A stretch of 64,000 nt of DNA, from contig NZ_BCZK01000001.1 of assembly GCF_001598695.1 (NCBI RefSeq), positions 682,001-746,000 of the forward strand, written 5' to 3'. Source of the DNA: Klebsiella oxytoca NBRC 105695 (GTDB taxonomy: Bacteria > Pseudomonadota > Gammaproteobacteria > Enterobacterales > Enterobacteriaceae). The notes under the pieces are model-generated. The model saw only the letters and a list, made by a program, of their open reading frames with translations, ran no database searches and was not told where the DNA came from. A program made the translations under genes and the position numbers. Positions 17,084 through 26,113 of the stretch are shown here, in pieces (positions within the stretch are counted from its first letter, which is position 1; each line of letters begins with the position of its first letter).

Positions 17084-19237
17084 TTAAAAATCCATCTTCA
17101 CCGTAAACTGCACTTCCCGCGGATCGCCGATCTGGTTACCGAGGTTATTGGTGCCGATGGAGGAGGTGTAATAGGTCTTATCGAACAGGTTCTTCACGTT
17201 AACCTGCAGGGTGACCGGATATTGTAGCTTCATCTTATAGGCGGCAAACACATCCGCCACCGCATAGCCCTGCAGATAATAATCCGCGCCGTTGGTCCCG
17301 GAACGTTTGCTCACCGCGCGACCGCCGCCGCCCACCGTCAGCGTATTGCTGTCGTAGACGTTATGAATGTCATAGCTCAGGAACAGCGAACCGGTGTGTT
17401 TCGGCACGTTCGGCAGCGGTTTGCCTTTGTAATCCGGATCGTCGGTGACCTTCGCATCGGTATAGCCGTAGCTGGCGATGACGCTCAGGTTATCGGTCAA
17501 GGATCCGGCCACGTCGACTTCGACGCCGCGAGAGCGCACCTTACCGGCGGTTTTCGCCACGGTTTCATCACCCACGGATTCCGTGTAGAGAACGTTGCGC
17601 TTATCAATATCAAACAGCGCAATATTGGCGGTGACGCCGTTGAACAGCTCAAACTTTGCGCCCAGCTCGTACGCCGTGGACTCTTCCGGCGGCAGGTTGC
17701 CGATATAGCTGGCGATAGAGGACTGCGGCATAAACGACTGCGCTACGTTACCGAACAACGAAACGGACGGCGTCAGCTTATAAACCAGGCCCGCTTTCGG
17801 CGTCCATTTTTGGTCGCTGCTGTCGGTATTGACGTTAAACGGGCGGCCCTTACCGGCGTACTGGGTGTAATACTGATAGCGCACTCCGGCAACGGCAATC
17901 CATTTATCGGTAAGATAGAGCGCGTCCTGAACGTAGCCCGCGTAGCTCTCCTGCTGAATGCGCTGGTCGCTGTCGGATGCCGAAGCGCTGGAGCATTTGC
18001 CAACAGTACCGTAGACCGGATTATAGATATTGAAACCCTTGACGTTCTTACAGCGGATCATATCGGTGCGCAGCAGATCGTAATTCTCATAGGCCAGACC
18101 AGTGAGGATCTCGTTGTAAAAGCCGCCAATAACCACGTTACCCTGTAAATCCGCTCGCGAAGAGTGCATTTTCTGGGTTGAACCGTGTGTGGCATCGACG
18201 CGGCGGGTCAGGTTGCCGGTCGCCGAGTCGTAGGCCATTACCCGGGCCTGATCGTCGTTGTAATGATCCTGGCTGTAGCTGTAGTCGAAGCGGGCGGTCC
18301 AGGCGTCGCTGAGACGGTATTCGGCATTCAGCTGCGCGAGATCGGAATAACCGTCGGTAATATTAAACGGTTCATCAAAACGGGTTTTACGGTCGACGTT
18401 CACCGCATGACCGGTGTTCAGATCGAAGATGGTGCCGCGATCGAAGGGAGTACTGTAGTTACGGTGCGAATATGACACGTTCACCGTCGCCCGCTCGCCG
18501 AACCAGGTCAGAGAGGGGTTAATAAAGCTGCTCTTCTCTTTGCCGAAATTACGCCAGTAATCTTCATGCTGATATTCGCCAATCACCCGATACGCCAGCG
18601 GCGTCCCGTCAATGGGGCCGGTGACGTCAAATCGGCCGGTACCGCCGCCAAAGCTGGTGGAGGTGGCGGAAACAGAGCCGCCAAAAGTGCGCTCCGGGCG
18701 TTTGGTCACCACGTTGATTAATCCGCCGGGGTCGAGAATACCGTACAGCGTTGAGGCCGGGCCTTTAAGCACTTCGACGCGTTCGGTGGCGGCGGTAAAA
18801 CTGCGCGGCAGTACGGTGCGCAAGCCGTTGGTCATGATTGAACCATCGCGGTTAGCGCCGAAGCCGCGGCGGGTAAAGGCATCCTGGGTTCCGCCGAGGG
18901 TATTGGTTTGCACCACGTTGGCGACGTTATACAGCGCTTCATCGAGGTTCGTCGCGTGCTGATCCTGCAGCACCTGTTCGCTGACAGTATTGACGACCTG
19001 AGGAATATCCAGCATCGGCATGGAGGTCAGGGTAGCGGTTGACGTATTGACCGGCTGATAACCGTTAGTGGCGCTTTGCCTGCTGCCGTCGGCCACGACC
19101 GTCATGGTCTCGTCGGCGGTTTTTTTTGTTGTATCGGCGCCATTAACCGCTGCCAATAATCCCGGTGAGGTGAAAAAAATCAGTGAAAAAAGCGCACGCC
19201 CTTTTAATGCCGAAGAAGGGACATTTAATGGAGTCAT
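17084..19237 (-). CDS. TonB-dependent siderophore receptor
   Basis: A 717-residue outer-membrane receptor. After a signal peptide (about 1-34) comes a TonB-box-like ETMTVVA near 44-50. The plug domain follows, with RRGFGANRDGSIMTNG and RVEVLKGPAS, then DPGGLINVVTKRP, then a 22-strand barrel ending in an aromatic residue (VKMDF). This is the siderophore receptor class that includes FhuA/FoxA-like ferric hydroxamate receptors; the exact ligand is not evident. The frame extends upstream to 19432, but the ATG at 19237 starts a proper signal peptide. A Fur-box-like site lies about 115-130 nt upstream, and the siderophore ABC operon diverges from it. Confidence 0.92.
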   Translation of the reverse strand: MTPLNVPSSALKGRALFSLIFFTSPGLLAAVNGADTTKKTADETMTVVADGSRQSATNGYQPVNTSTATLTSMPMLDIPQVVNTVSEQVLQDQHATNLDEALYNVANVVQTNTLGGTQDAFTRRGFGANRDGSIMTNGLRTVLPRSFTAATERVEVLKGPASTLYGILDPGGLINVVTKRPERTFGGSVSATSTSFGGGTGRFDVTGPIDGTPLAYRVIGEYQHEDYWRNFGKEKSSFINPSLTWFGERATVNVSYSHRNYSTPFDRGTIFDLNTGHAVNVDRKTRFDEPFNITDGYSDLAQLNAEYRLSDAWTARFDYSYSQDHYNDDQARVMAYDSATGNLTRRVDATHGSTQKMHSSRADLQGNVVIGGFYNEILTGLAYENYDLLRTDMIRCKNVKGFNIYNPVYGTVGKCSSASASDSDQRIQQESYAGYVQDALYLTDKWIAVAGVRYQYYTQYAGKGRPFNVNTDSSDQKWTPKAGLVYKLTPSVSLFGNVAQSFMPQSSIASYIGNLPPEESTAYELGAKFELFNGVTANIALFDIDKRNVLYTESVGDETVAKTAGKVRSRGVEVDVAGSLTDNLSVIASYGYTDAKVTDDPDYKGKPLPNVPKHTGSLFLSYDIHNVYDSNTLTVGGGGRAVSKRSGTNGADYYLQGYAVADVFAAYKMKLQYPVTLQVNVKNLFDKTYYTSSIGTNNLGNQIGDPREVQFTVKMDF

Positions 19238-19351
19238 TGTTGTTTCTCGTGAACGAACCTCGCCTTTGCGGTGAGGTAAAGCCAATAAAATCATTGCCCT
19301 GGAAAATAAACCTGGCTGTTTTTTACGCCGTACCGCGCGCCAGATATGTAA

Positions 19352-19366
19352 TTGAGAATCATTCAA
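19352..19366. promoter_or_regulatory. Fur-box-like site for the TonB receptor
   Basis: TTGAGAATCATTCAA contains the GAAT-C-ATTC inverted core of Fur sites and lies upstream of the receptor start on the opposite strand. It is an imperfect match, but the gene type makes iron repression likely. Confidence 0.55.
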
Positions 19367-19586
19367 ACACGAAGAAATGTAGTAGTAAACGTTATGTAAG
19401 ATAAAAAATCGGCGAAATGAATAATCAATCATTTAGCGGCGAACTGACGAGAGGGTAAGCGTTTATTTTCTTGTTTTTATTGATAATAAATTTTTTACCT
19501 GGTCATTGACGCGGAGGTGATAAAGCGTGAAGTCAGACGCGGTAATGGGGTATTGACTACTACATTCATCCACCGCATGATCAAAA

Positions 19587-19605
19587 GAGAATGAGATTTA
19601 TTTAT
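19587..19605. promoter_or_regulatory. weak Fur-box-like site; spacer 19238-19662
   Basis: The 425-nt divergent spacer is AT-rich in its middle (about 19375-19500) and holds the Fur-like site at 19352 plus this second candidate. GAGAATGAGATTTATTTAT matches the 19-bp Fur consensus at about 12 places. It lies about 60 nt before the ABC operon start. An ATG at 19604 opens a 42-codon frame out of phase with the ATPase gene; I see no support for it. Nothing else is recognised in the spacer. Confidence 0.35.
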
Positions 19606-19662
19606 GTTTGAGTGCGGAACGCGCGGGCCCGACGCCACGCCGTTGCGGCGCGGGAGCGAGTT

Positions 19663-20484
19663 ATGCCACAGCGGGTGTTGCCTGCAGAGCAGGGAATCGT
19701 CCTTGATTCCCTGTCGGCCGGATATGGCCAGACGTTAATTATCGACAATATTCATCTCACCATTCCTCACGGGAAAATGACCGTTCTGGCCGGTGCCAAC
19801 GGTTCGGGTAAATCGACGCTGCTGTCGACTATCGCCCGGATGCTCAAGCCGCTGGGGGGCTGCGTACGTCTGGACGGCGAGGTGATTCACCAGATGCCGA
19901 CCCGGGAGGTTTCCCGTCGGCTGGGCATTCTGCCGCAATCGCCGCTGACCCCGGAGGGGCTGACGGTTTTTGAACTGGTTTCGCGCGGGCGCTATCCGTG
20001 GCAGGGGCTGATGCGGCAATGGTCGCAAGCCGATGAACGGGCGGTGGAAGAGGCGCTACGGCTCACCGGCACCGCAGAATTCGCTCATTTACCGGTGGAT
20101 AGCCTCTCCGGCGGCCAGCGCCAGCGCTGCTGGATCGCAATGGCCCTCGCTCAGCAAACGGCGACGATTCTGCTGGATGAACCCACTACCTGGCTCGATC
20201 TGCGCTATCAGGTCGATATCCTCGAACTGCTGCAAACCTTAACCCGCGAACACGGCCGCACCGTGGTGACCGTCCTGCACGACCTGAACTTTGCGGTGAA
20301 CTATGCCGACCTGCTGGTATTTCTCAAAAAAGGGCAGATCGCCGGGGTGATTAATGAACAGGAAATCTGCACGCCGGAGCTGATCAAAAACGTCTTTGAC
20401 GTGGACGTTCAGATGTCGCTCAACCCGCAGACCGGCAAGCCCTTTTTTATGCCGTTCCGCGCTCGTGAGGAGAAAGCTTTATGA
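19663..20484 (+). CDS. siderophore ABC transporter ATPase (FecE/FepC-type)
   Basis: A 273-residue ATPase of the iron-siderophore/B12 class: Walker A GANGSGKST, Q-loop LPQSPLTPEG, signature LSGGQRQR, Walker B ILLDEPTTWLD, switch VLHDLNF. The frame opens at 19612, but the ATG at 19663 has a GGAG ribosome site 7 nt upstream and matches family N-termini. It is the first gene of a five-gene operon with overlapping ends, opposite the TonB receptor, so it most likely powers uptake of the siderophore brought in by that receptor. Confidence 0.9.
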   Translation: MPQRVLPAEQGIVLDSLSAGYGQTLIIDNIHLTIPHGKMTVLAGANGSGKSTLLSTIARMLKPLGGCVRLDGEVIHQMPTREVSRRLGILPQSPLTPEGLTVFELVSRGRYPWQGLMRQWSQADERAVEEALRLTGTAEFAHLPVDSLSGGQRQRCWIAMALAQQTATILLDEPTTWLDLRYQVDILELLQTLTREHGRTVVTVLHDLNFAVNYADLLVFLKKGQIAGVINEQEICTPELIKNVFDVDVQMSLNPQTGKPFFMPFRAREEKAL

Positions 20485-21506
20485 GCGCCTCCGCGCTGCT
20501 GCTTCAGCGCCGACAATCCCGGCCCCGGCTGGCGCTGGTATTGCTGAGCCTGCTGCTGCTGGGCGGCTCGCTGGTGCATCTCGGGCTCGGCGCGCGCTGG
20601 ATTGCCCCGCAAACGGTGTTGCAGGCGCTGTTCCATTACGATCCGCGCAATTTTGACCACCGAATTATCGTTGATTTACGTCTGGTACGTCTCGCGGCGG
20701 CGCTGCTTACCGGCGCGGCGCTCGGCGTGGCGGGCCTGCTGCTGCAAACCGTGATCCGCAACCCGCTGGGTGAGCCGCATATTCTCGGTCTTAACGCCGG
20801 CGCTTCGCTGGCGGTGGTGGCGACATCGGCGCTGGGGATCAGCCTCGGCGGCGTCGCGTTAGCCAGGCCGCTGACCGCCGCCTGCGGCGCGGCGCTGCTG
20901 TTTGGCGGCGTGATGCTGCTGTCGTCGTCCGGTCGCGGTGGCGTCACGCCGCTACGCATTACCCTGTGCGGGGTGGCGCTGTCGGCCTTTGCCTCGGCGG
21001 TGACGGCGGCGATTCTGATCCTCGATGAACAAACGCTACTGGCGATGCGTACCTGGCTGGCGGGCGATCTTGCCGGGCTGAACTGGCAAACGCTGTGCGC
21101 TGCGCTACTTCCGGCGCTGGCGGGGCTGACGATCGCGCTGATCATTGCCCCGCGTCTGAACGTGCTGGCGCTGGGCGATAAGGTCGCGCTGGGGCTGGGG
21201 GTGAAAATCGTTCAGACCCGCCTGCTGGGGCTGGCCGCCATTGCGCTATTGTGCGGCTCCGCGGTGGCGGTGGCCGGGCCGATCGGCTTTGTCGGGCTGG
21301 TGGTCCCCCACGCGGTGCGCCGGCTGATTAGCGAAGATATTCGCCTGGCGCTGCCGCTGGCCGCTCCGGTTGGCGCCCTGGTGCTGCTGCTGGCGGATAT
21401 CGCCGCCCGCACGCTGGCGGCCCCCCAGGAGCTGGCGACCGGCGCAATGACCGCGCTGGTGGGGGCGCCGGTGTTTATTGTTATCGCCGCGAGGTTTTTT
21501 AAATGA
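20481..21506 (+). CDS. siderophore ABC permease 1 (FecCD family)
   Basis: A 341-residue inner-membrane permease of the FecCD family with about 10 predicted helices. Characteristic segments are GAALGVAGLLLQTVIRNPLG near 84-103, LGLNAGA, and GPIGFVGLVVPHAVRRL near 270-286, the ATPase-contact region. The ATG overlaps the ATPase stop (ATGA) and its end overlaps the next permease in the same way. The two permeases form the heterodimeric channel. Confidence 0.92.
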   Translation: MSASALLLQRRQSRPRLALVLLSLLLLGGSLVHLGLGARWIAPQTVLQALFHYDPRNFDHRIIVDLRLVRLAAALLTGAALGVAGLLLQTVIRNPLGEPHILGLNAGASLAVVATSALGISLGGVALARPLTAACGAALLFGGVMLLSSSGRGGVTPLRITLCGVALSAFASAVTAAILILDEQTLLAMRTWLAGDLAGLNWQTLCAALLPALAGLTIALIIAPRLNVLALGDKVALGLGVKIVQTRLLGLAAIALLCGSAVAVAGPIGFVGLVVPHAVRRLISEDIRLALPLAAPVGALVLLLADIAARTLAAPQELATGAMTALVGAPVFIVIAARFFK

Positions 21507-22555
21507 AAAATGCCGTCCGTCGCGCCGGCTTTCGGCCGCTGACCTGCGGCCGCTGGCACATTCTGCTACGGCCCGCGGCATTAAACATCGCCGCTGTTGC
21601 GCTGCTCGTCATCCTGCTGCTGGCGCTGTTTGGCCTGACCCGCGGCAGTTTCCCGATGCCCTCCGGTACCCTGTTCCATGCGCTGCTGGGTGGGGAAAAC
21701 GTGGGCGAACAGCAGCGATTTATTCTGTTTGATATCCGCCTGCCGAGGCTGTTTATGGCGCTGCTGTGCGGGGCGATGCTCGGTCTGGCCGGCGCGGCGA
21801 TGCAGAGCATTACCCGCAACGGTCTGGCGGATCCCGGGCTTATCGGGGTGAAGGAGGGGGCCAGCATTGTCGTCCTGGCGCTGGTGCTGTTCTTCCCGGC
21901 GGTGGGCCTGGTCTGGCGGCCGCTGGCGGGAATGCTCGGCGGCGTGCTGGTGGCGCTGCTGGTTCTGGCGCTGGCCCGCGATTGTTCGCGCCCGCGCTTT
22001 ATTCTCATTGGCATCGGCGTGTCGTGGACGCTGGCGGCGGCGGTCGGTATTTTTATGACCACCGCCGACGTGCGCGATGTACAAACGGCGATGATCTGGC
22101 TGGCGGGGAGTTTGCACGCGGCGACCTGGCCGCTGTTGGTCGTTGCCTTCTGCTGGGCGCTGCCCGGGGCGATGATCCTTTTTTTGACCGCCAGGGCCGC
22201 CGATGTGGCGCTGCTCGGCGACCGCACGGCCATCGGCCTCGGCGTACGTCTGCAGCAGCTCACCCTGTTGCGCTTTTTCGCGCCGGTGCTGCTCACCTCC
22301 GCCAGCGTCTCCTGCGTCGGTAGCCTTGGCTTTGTTGGCCTGATGGCGCCGCATATGGCGCGTTTTCTGCTGCGCGGCGGCCAGGTGGCGCTGCTCTGCG
22401 GCAGCGCGTTAATTGGCGCGCTGCTGGTGTTAGTCACCGATACCATTGGCCGACTGGCGTTCGCGCCGCTGCAGATCCCCGCAGGGATCGTCATCGCTCT
22501 GGTCGGTTGCCCGTTTTTTATCGTTCTGCTCTGGCGTCGTCGTGATGCCCTGTAA
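21503..22555 (+). CDS. siderophore ABC permease 2 (FecCD family)
   Basis: A 350-residue FecCD-family permease, partner of the preceding gene. It shows the same landmarks: MLGLAGAAMQSITRNGLADP near 90-110, GVKEGAS, and GSLGFVGLMAPHMARFL near 273-289. About 10 hydrophobic helices are visible. It starts in a 4-nt overlap with permease 1. A 16-nt gap with an AAAGGA ribosome site separates it from the binding protein gene. Confidence 0.92.
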   Translation: MKNAVRRAGFRPLTCGRWHILLRPAALNIAAVALLVILLLALFGLTRGSFPMPSGTLFHALLGGENVGEQQRFILFDIRLPRLFMALLCGAMLGLAGAAMQSITRNGLADPGLIGVKEGASIVVLALVLFFPAVGLVWRPLAGMLGGVLVALLVLALARDCSRPRFILIGIGVSWTLAAAVGIFMTTADVRDVQTAMIWLAGSLHAATWPLLVVAFCWALPGAMILFLTARAADVALLGDRTAIGLGVRLQQLTLLRFFAPVLLTSASVSCVGSLGFVGLMAPHMARFLLRGGQVALLCGSALIGALLVLVTDTIGRLAFAPLQIPAGIVIALVGCPFFIVLLWRRRDAL

Positions 22556-22571
22556 ATCAAAAAGGATCGCT

Positions 22572-23519
22572 ATGCGTTGGTTCGTTTCTCTGCTGGTGCT
22601 GCTGGCGGGCGTCGCCTCGGCCGCCGATACGCAAACCTTTACCGACGACTTAGGTCGCACGGTCACCGTTCCACGACATCCGCAGCGCATTGTGTCGATG
22701 CACGATCTGGATATCACCATCCCGCTGATTGAGCTTGGCGTCCCGCCGGTGGCCAGCCATGGCCGGACGCGTCCGGACGGCAGCCACTTTTTACGCGCCA
22801 GCGCTCAGCTGACCGGCGTTGATTTTGATAACAGCGCGATTCGGTTTATCGGCACGGCGGATATCGATCTCGAGGCGGTAGCCGCCGCGAAACCGGACCT
22901 GATTATTACCGAGCCCAGCCGCCACGTTTCGGTGGAGCAGCTGGAGAAGATTGCGCCGACGGTCAGCATCGACCACCTGCAGGGCAGCGCGCCGCGCATC
23001 TATAGCAAGCTGGCGCAGCTCACCGGCACCCAGCCGCGGTTATTGATTCTCGAACGCCGCTATCAGGCGCAGATTGCCCAGCTGAAGTCGATTGTGGACA
23101 CGCAAAAAATCGTGGTTTCGGTGATTCAGGCCAACAACGGCAAGGTTACCGTGCATCACGCCTATCATGCGCTGGGACGCGTGCTGCGCGATGCCGGATT
23201 TCGCTTTCCGCCGCTGATCGACAACATCCCCGATGGCCAGCGTATTGACGTCAGCGCCGAGCAGCTACCGGCGCTGGACGCCGATTTCGTATTTGCCACC
23301 TGGCGTTCCGATACCGGCGGCAGGCCGCAGGATGAGCTGCAGGCGATGGAGAGCGTGATGCCCGGCTGGTGCGACTTTATGCGCGCCTGCCGCACCGGGC
23401 GCTATATTCTGCTGCCGCGCGAGGAGGTTATCTCTAACTCCTACGCTGCGCTGTCGCTGATGGTCGCCCAGGTGCAGTCGCACATTGCCGGTCGTCCTTT
23501 GCCCGAGGGATTGCAATGA
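22572..23519 (+). CDS. siderophore ABC periplasmic binding protein (FecB-type)
   Basis: A 315-residue class III periplasmic binding protein. The Sec signal peptide spans about 1-17 (MRWFVSLLVLLAGVASA). Typical early residues are TDDLGRTVTVPRHPQRIVS, then KPDLIITEPS and the C-terminal MVAQVQSHI helix. It delivers an iron-siderophore complex to the two permeases. The long upstream frame overlaps permease 2 and is rejected in favour of the ATG at 22572, which has AAAGGA upstream. Its stop overlaps the regulator gene that follows. Confidence 0.9.
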   Translation: MRWFVSLLVLLAGVASAADTQTFTDDLGRTVTVPRHPQRIVSMHDLDITIPLIELGVPPVASHGRTRPDGSHFLRASAQLTGVDFDNSAIRFIGTADIDLEAVAAAKPDLIITEPSRHVSVEQLEKIAPTVSIDHLQGSAPRIYSKLAQLTGTQPRLLILERRYQAQIAQLKSIVDTQKIVVSVIQANNGKVTVHHAYHALGRVLRDAGFRFPPLIDNIPDGQRIDVSAEQLPALDADFVFATWRSDTGGRPQDELQAMESVMPGWCDFMRACRTGRYILLPREEVISNSYAALSLMVAQVQSHIAGRPLPEGLQ

Positions 23520-24415
23520 AAACGGTGGTTAAAAGAGAGAAGGGACGGGTGGACCTGTTCGGTGAGCGTTTTCGCGCTCGCGCGCATCAACTGTCGCCGC
23601 GTTTGCTGGCGGTGGTGAGCTATATCAACGAAAACCGGGAAGCGGTGCTGGAGCGCACGGCTATGGAAATCGCCGCCGCGACGAATACCTCGGACGCCAC
23701 GGTGGTGCGCGCCATCCAGGCGCTCGGCTTCGCCGGCCTGCGGGAGCTGAAGCAGACCATGGAGCGCTGGTTCGGCCCGTCGGCGACCTCGTCGGAAAAA
23801 ATGATCTCCACGGTGAGCGCCTTGTCCAGCGACGTCAATTCGAGCATCGATTTCGTGCTGGACGGGCATCAGCGGGCCTGCGAAGTGCTGTCGCGCCCCG
23901 CCAACCGTGCGGCGGTGGCCCAGGCGGTGGCGCTGCTGACCGACGCCCGCCAGGTGGGGATTTTCGGGATCGGCGCCTCGGGCATTCTGGCGGAATATAC
24001 CGCCCGGCTGCTGAGCCGCATCGGTCTGCCTTCGTACGTGATGAACCGCACCGGGTTTAGCCTCGCCGAGCAGCTGATAGGCCTGCAGCGCGGCGACGTG
24101 CTGATTATGATGGGGCAAAAGTCGCCGCACCGGGAGGGGATGACGACCCTGCGAGAGGCCCGGCGACTGGGAATACCGACGATTTTGCTGACCCAGGCGG
24201 TGGATTCCCGCTTTAGCCAGGAGGCGCAGGTGGTGATTGAGGTGCCGCGCGGCGGCGATAACGGTCGGGTGCCGCTGCACGGTACGGTGCTGGTATGCCT
24301 GGAGATGATTGTGCTGTCGGTCGCCTCCACCGCGCCGCAAAAAACGGTGAAATCGATGAAGCGGATCAATGAATTGCATCGGGCTATTGGTAAATCCGGC
24401 GGTAAACGAAGCTAA
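23516..24415 (+). CDS. MurR/RpiR-family transcriptional regulator
   Basis: A 299-residue regulator with an N-terminal RpiR helix-turn-helix (about 25-95; MEIAAATNTSDATVVRAIQA) and a C-terminal SIS sugar-isomerase-like domain (about 125-265; GIFGIGASGILAEY). SIS domains usually sense phosphosugars or related metabolites. It is the last gene of the siderophore ABC operon (ATGA overlap), which is an odd partner. It may instead control the amino acid transporter downstream, whose start is preceded by a perfect 9-bp inverted repeat. The regulated genes are not proven. Confidence 0.87.
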   Translation: MKTVVKREKGRVDLFGERFRARAHQLSPRLLAVVSYINENREAVLERTAMEIAAATNTSDATVVRAIQALGFAGLRELKQTMERWFGPSATSSEKMISTVSALSSDVNSSIDFVLDGHQRACEVLSRPANRAAVAQAVALLTDARQVGIFGIGASGILAEYTARLLSRIGLPSYVMNRTGFSLAEQLIGLQRGDVLIMMGQKSPHREGMTTLREARRLGIPTILLTQAVDSRFSQEAQVVIEVPRGGDNGRVPLHGTVLVCLEMIVLSVASTAPQKTVKSMKRINELHRAIGKSGGKRS

Positions 24416-24475
24416 ACGACAGATAATTTACCGTCGGGAAGGTTTCCGGTTGCATGCCATGCTGACTGTGTGTAT

Positions 24476-24500
24476 TTTTATGCAAAATTAATGCATAAAA
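24476..24500. promoter_or_regulatory. perfect 9-7-9 palindrome, probable operator
   Basis: TTTTATGCA (24476-24484) and TGCATAAAA (24492-24500) are exact inverted repeats with a 7-nt AT-rich centre. The site ends 10 nt before the ABC binding protein ATG and directly before its CGGAG ribosome site, a good position for a repressor. The RpiR-type regulator encoded just upstream is the obvious candidate to bind it. Confidence 0.6.
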
Positions 24501-24510
24501 CGGAGTTGTC

Positions 24511-25281
24511 ATGGTTAAGAACTGGATGAAAGCATGTTGCCTGGTGGCAGCAATGATCGGCACCGCTCAGGCGGCTCAGCAAACGTATGTGGTGGGCTCC
24601 GGCGGCACCTATCGCCCGTTTGAATTTGAGAACAGCCAAAAACAGCTGGAAGGTTTTGATATCGATATCATTAAAGCGATCGCCAAAGCGGAAGGCTTTG
24701 ATATCAAACTGGTCAATACGCCGTGGGAAGGGATCTTCGCCACCCTCAGTACCGGCGATCGCGACATTATTATTTCCGGGATCACCATCACCGATAAGCG
24801 TAAGCAAATGGTGGATTTCTCCGCCCCTTATTTCCCGGCTGAGCAGTCCATCGTCGTGCCGGCGGATTCGAAAGTCACCTCCCTTGAGGCGCTGAAAAAT
24901 GAGAAAGTCGGCGTGGTGAACTCCAGCACCGGCGATATTGTGGTTTCCGAGGTACTGGGTAAGAACAGCACGTCAATCAAGCGTTTTGATAATACCCCGC
25001 TGATGCTGCAGGAGCTGTTTGAAGACGGCGTAAGCGCCGCGGTCGGCGACGTCGGCGTGGTGAAATATTACATTAAGCAGCACCCCGAGAAGCAGTTCAA
25101 GCTGGTGCCGGATGCCAAATTTGAGCGCCAGTATTTCGGCATCGCGGTGGCCAAAGGCAACAGCGAGCTGCAGGCGAAAATAAACGCCGGTTTACAGAAG
25201 ATCGTCGCTGACGGCACTTACGCCAAAATCTATAAAACCTGGTTCGACGAGAACGTTCCGACACTGCCAGCGCAGCAATAA
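24511..25281 (+). CDS. polar amino acid ABC substrate-binding protein
   Basis: A 256-residue family 3 solute-binding protein with a Sec signal peptide (about 1-21, ending TAQAA). It shows the ligand-site segments GTYRPFEFEN, LEGFDIDIIKAIA, PWEGIFATLSTGDRDIIISG, and DFSAPYF. Relatives bind glutamine, histidine, lysine/arginine or cystine; the specificity is unclear. It is the first gene of a three-gene importer operon. A strong stem-loop follows its stop, which would favour higher expression of the binding protein than of the membrane parts. Confidence 0.88.
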   Translation: MVKNWMKACCLVAAMIGTAQAAQQTYVVGSGGTYRPFEFENSQKQLEGFDIDIIKAIAKAEGFDIKLVNTPWEGIFATLSTGDRDIIISGITITDKRKQMVDFSAPYFPAEQSIVVPADSKVTSLEALKNEKVGVVNSSTGDIVVSEVLGKNSTSIKRFDNTPLMLQELFEDGVSAAVGDVGVVKYYIKQHPEKQFKLVPDAKFERQYFGIAVAKGNSELQAKINAGLQKIVADGTYAKIYKTWFDENVPTLPAQQ

Positions 25282-25300
25282 TTCGATTTTTGTTTTCATC

Positions 25301-25334
25301 ACGGCTATCGACACTGGCGATAGCCGTATTTTTT
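25301..25334 (+). terminator. intra-operon stem-loop terminator/attenuator
   Basis: ACGGCTATCG (25301-25310) pairs perfectly with CGATAGCCGT (25318-25327) across a 7-nt loop and is followed by ATTTTTT. It lies between the binding protein and permease genes, a usual place for partial termination in ABC importer operons. Confidence 0.8.
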
Positions 25335-25345
25335 AGGGAAGGGCT

Positions 25346-26113
25346 ATGACGGGATTCCGTTGGGAGATCATTGAGGAGTACGGTCCGCTGTTTATGGACG
25401 GTGCCCTGATGACCATTAAATGTACCATTATCTGCGTGATCCTCGGCACCCTGTGGGGGCTGACCCTCGGGCTGGGGCGCATGGCGAAAGCCGAACATGG
25501 GGTATGGAAGTACGTTCTGCGTTACCTGGTGCAGTTTCCGGTGCGCTTTTACGTCAGCGCGTTTCGCGGCACGCCGCTGTTCGTGCAAATTATGGTGGTG
25601 CACTTTGCGCTGGTGCCGCTGTTTATCAATCCCCGCGACGGTTTGCTGGTGACCAGCGGCATGATGAGCGCCGATTTTGCCCGCGAGCTGCGCTCAAACT
25701 ATGGCGCGTTTCTCTCCTGTATCGTGGCGATTACGCTGAACGCCGGGGCTTACGTGTCGGAGATCTTCCGCGCCGGGATCCAGTCGATCGATAAGGGGCA
25801 AATGGAAGCTTCCCGCGCGCTGGGAATGCCGTGGTGGAAAACCATGCGTCAGGTGATTCTGCCGCAGGCGTTTCGCCGCATACTGCCGCCGCTGGGCAAC
25901 AACGCCATCGCCATCGTCAAGGACTCCTCGCTGGCGTCGGCTATTGGTCTGGCGGACCTGGCCTACGCCGCGCGCACCGTTTCCGGCGCTTACGCCACCT
26001 ACTGGGAACCCTACCTGACCATCTCTCTGGTGTACTGGGTTATTACTTTCCTGCTGGCGCAGCTGGTTAACCGTCTGGAAAAGAGGTTTGGCAAAAGTGA
26101 TTCACATTCATAA
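25346..26113 (+). CDS. polar amino acid ABC permease
   Basis: A 255-residue inner-membrane permease of the HisMQ/GlnP class. It has the expected N-terminal segment with [17 protein letters not shown] and the [10 protein letters not shown] motif near 72-81. The EAA loop reads [20 protein letters not shown] near 153-172. The insert around 92-125 ([10 protein letters not shown] to [10 protein letters not shown]) is longer than in many homologues. It is read through the stem-loop after the binding protein and overlaps the ATPase gene by 17 nt. Confidence 0.9.
   Translation: MTGFRWEIIEEYGPLFMDGALMTIKCTIICVILGTLWGLTLGLGRMAKAEHGVWKYVLRYLVQFPVRFYVSAFRGTPLFVQIMVVHFALVPLFINPRDGLLVTSGMMSADFARELRSNYGAFLSCIVAITLNAGAYVSEIFRAGIQSIDKGQMEASRALGMPWWKTMRQVILPQAFRRILPPLGNNAIAIVKDSSLASAIGLADLAYAARTVSGAYATYWEPYLTISLVYWVITFLLAQLVNRLEKRFGKSDSHS

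Noticed and set aside
19604-19732. 42-codon frame starting at the ATG 19604
   Set aside because: Out of phase with and overlapping the ATPase gene; no ribosome site and Cys/Arg-rich chance composition.
21499-22560. 353-residue minus-strand frame
   Set aside because: Antisense to the second siderophore permease; composition and lack of a ribosome site point to chance openness.
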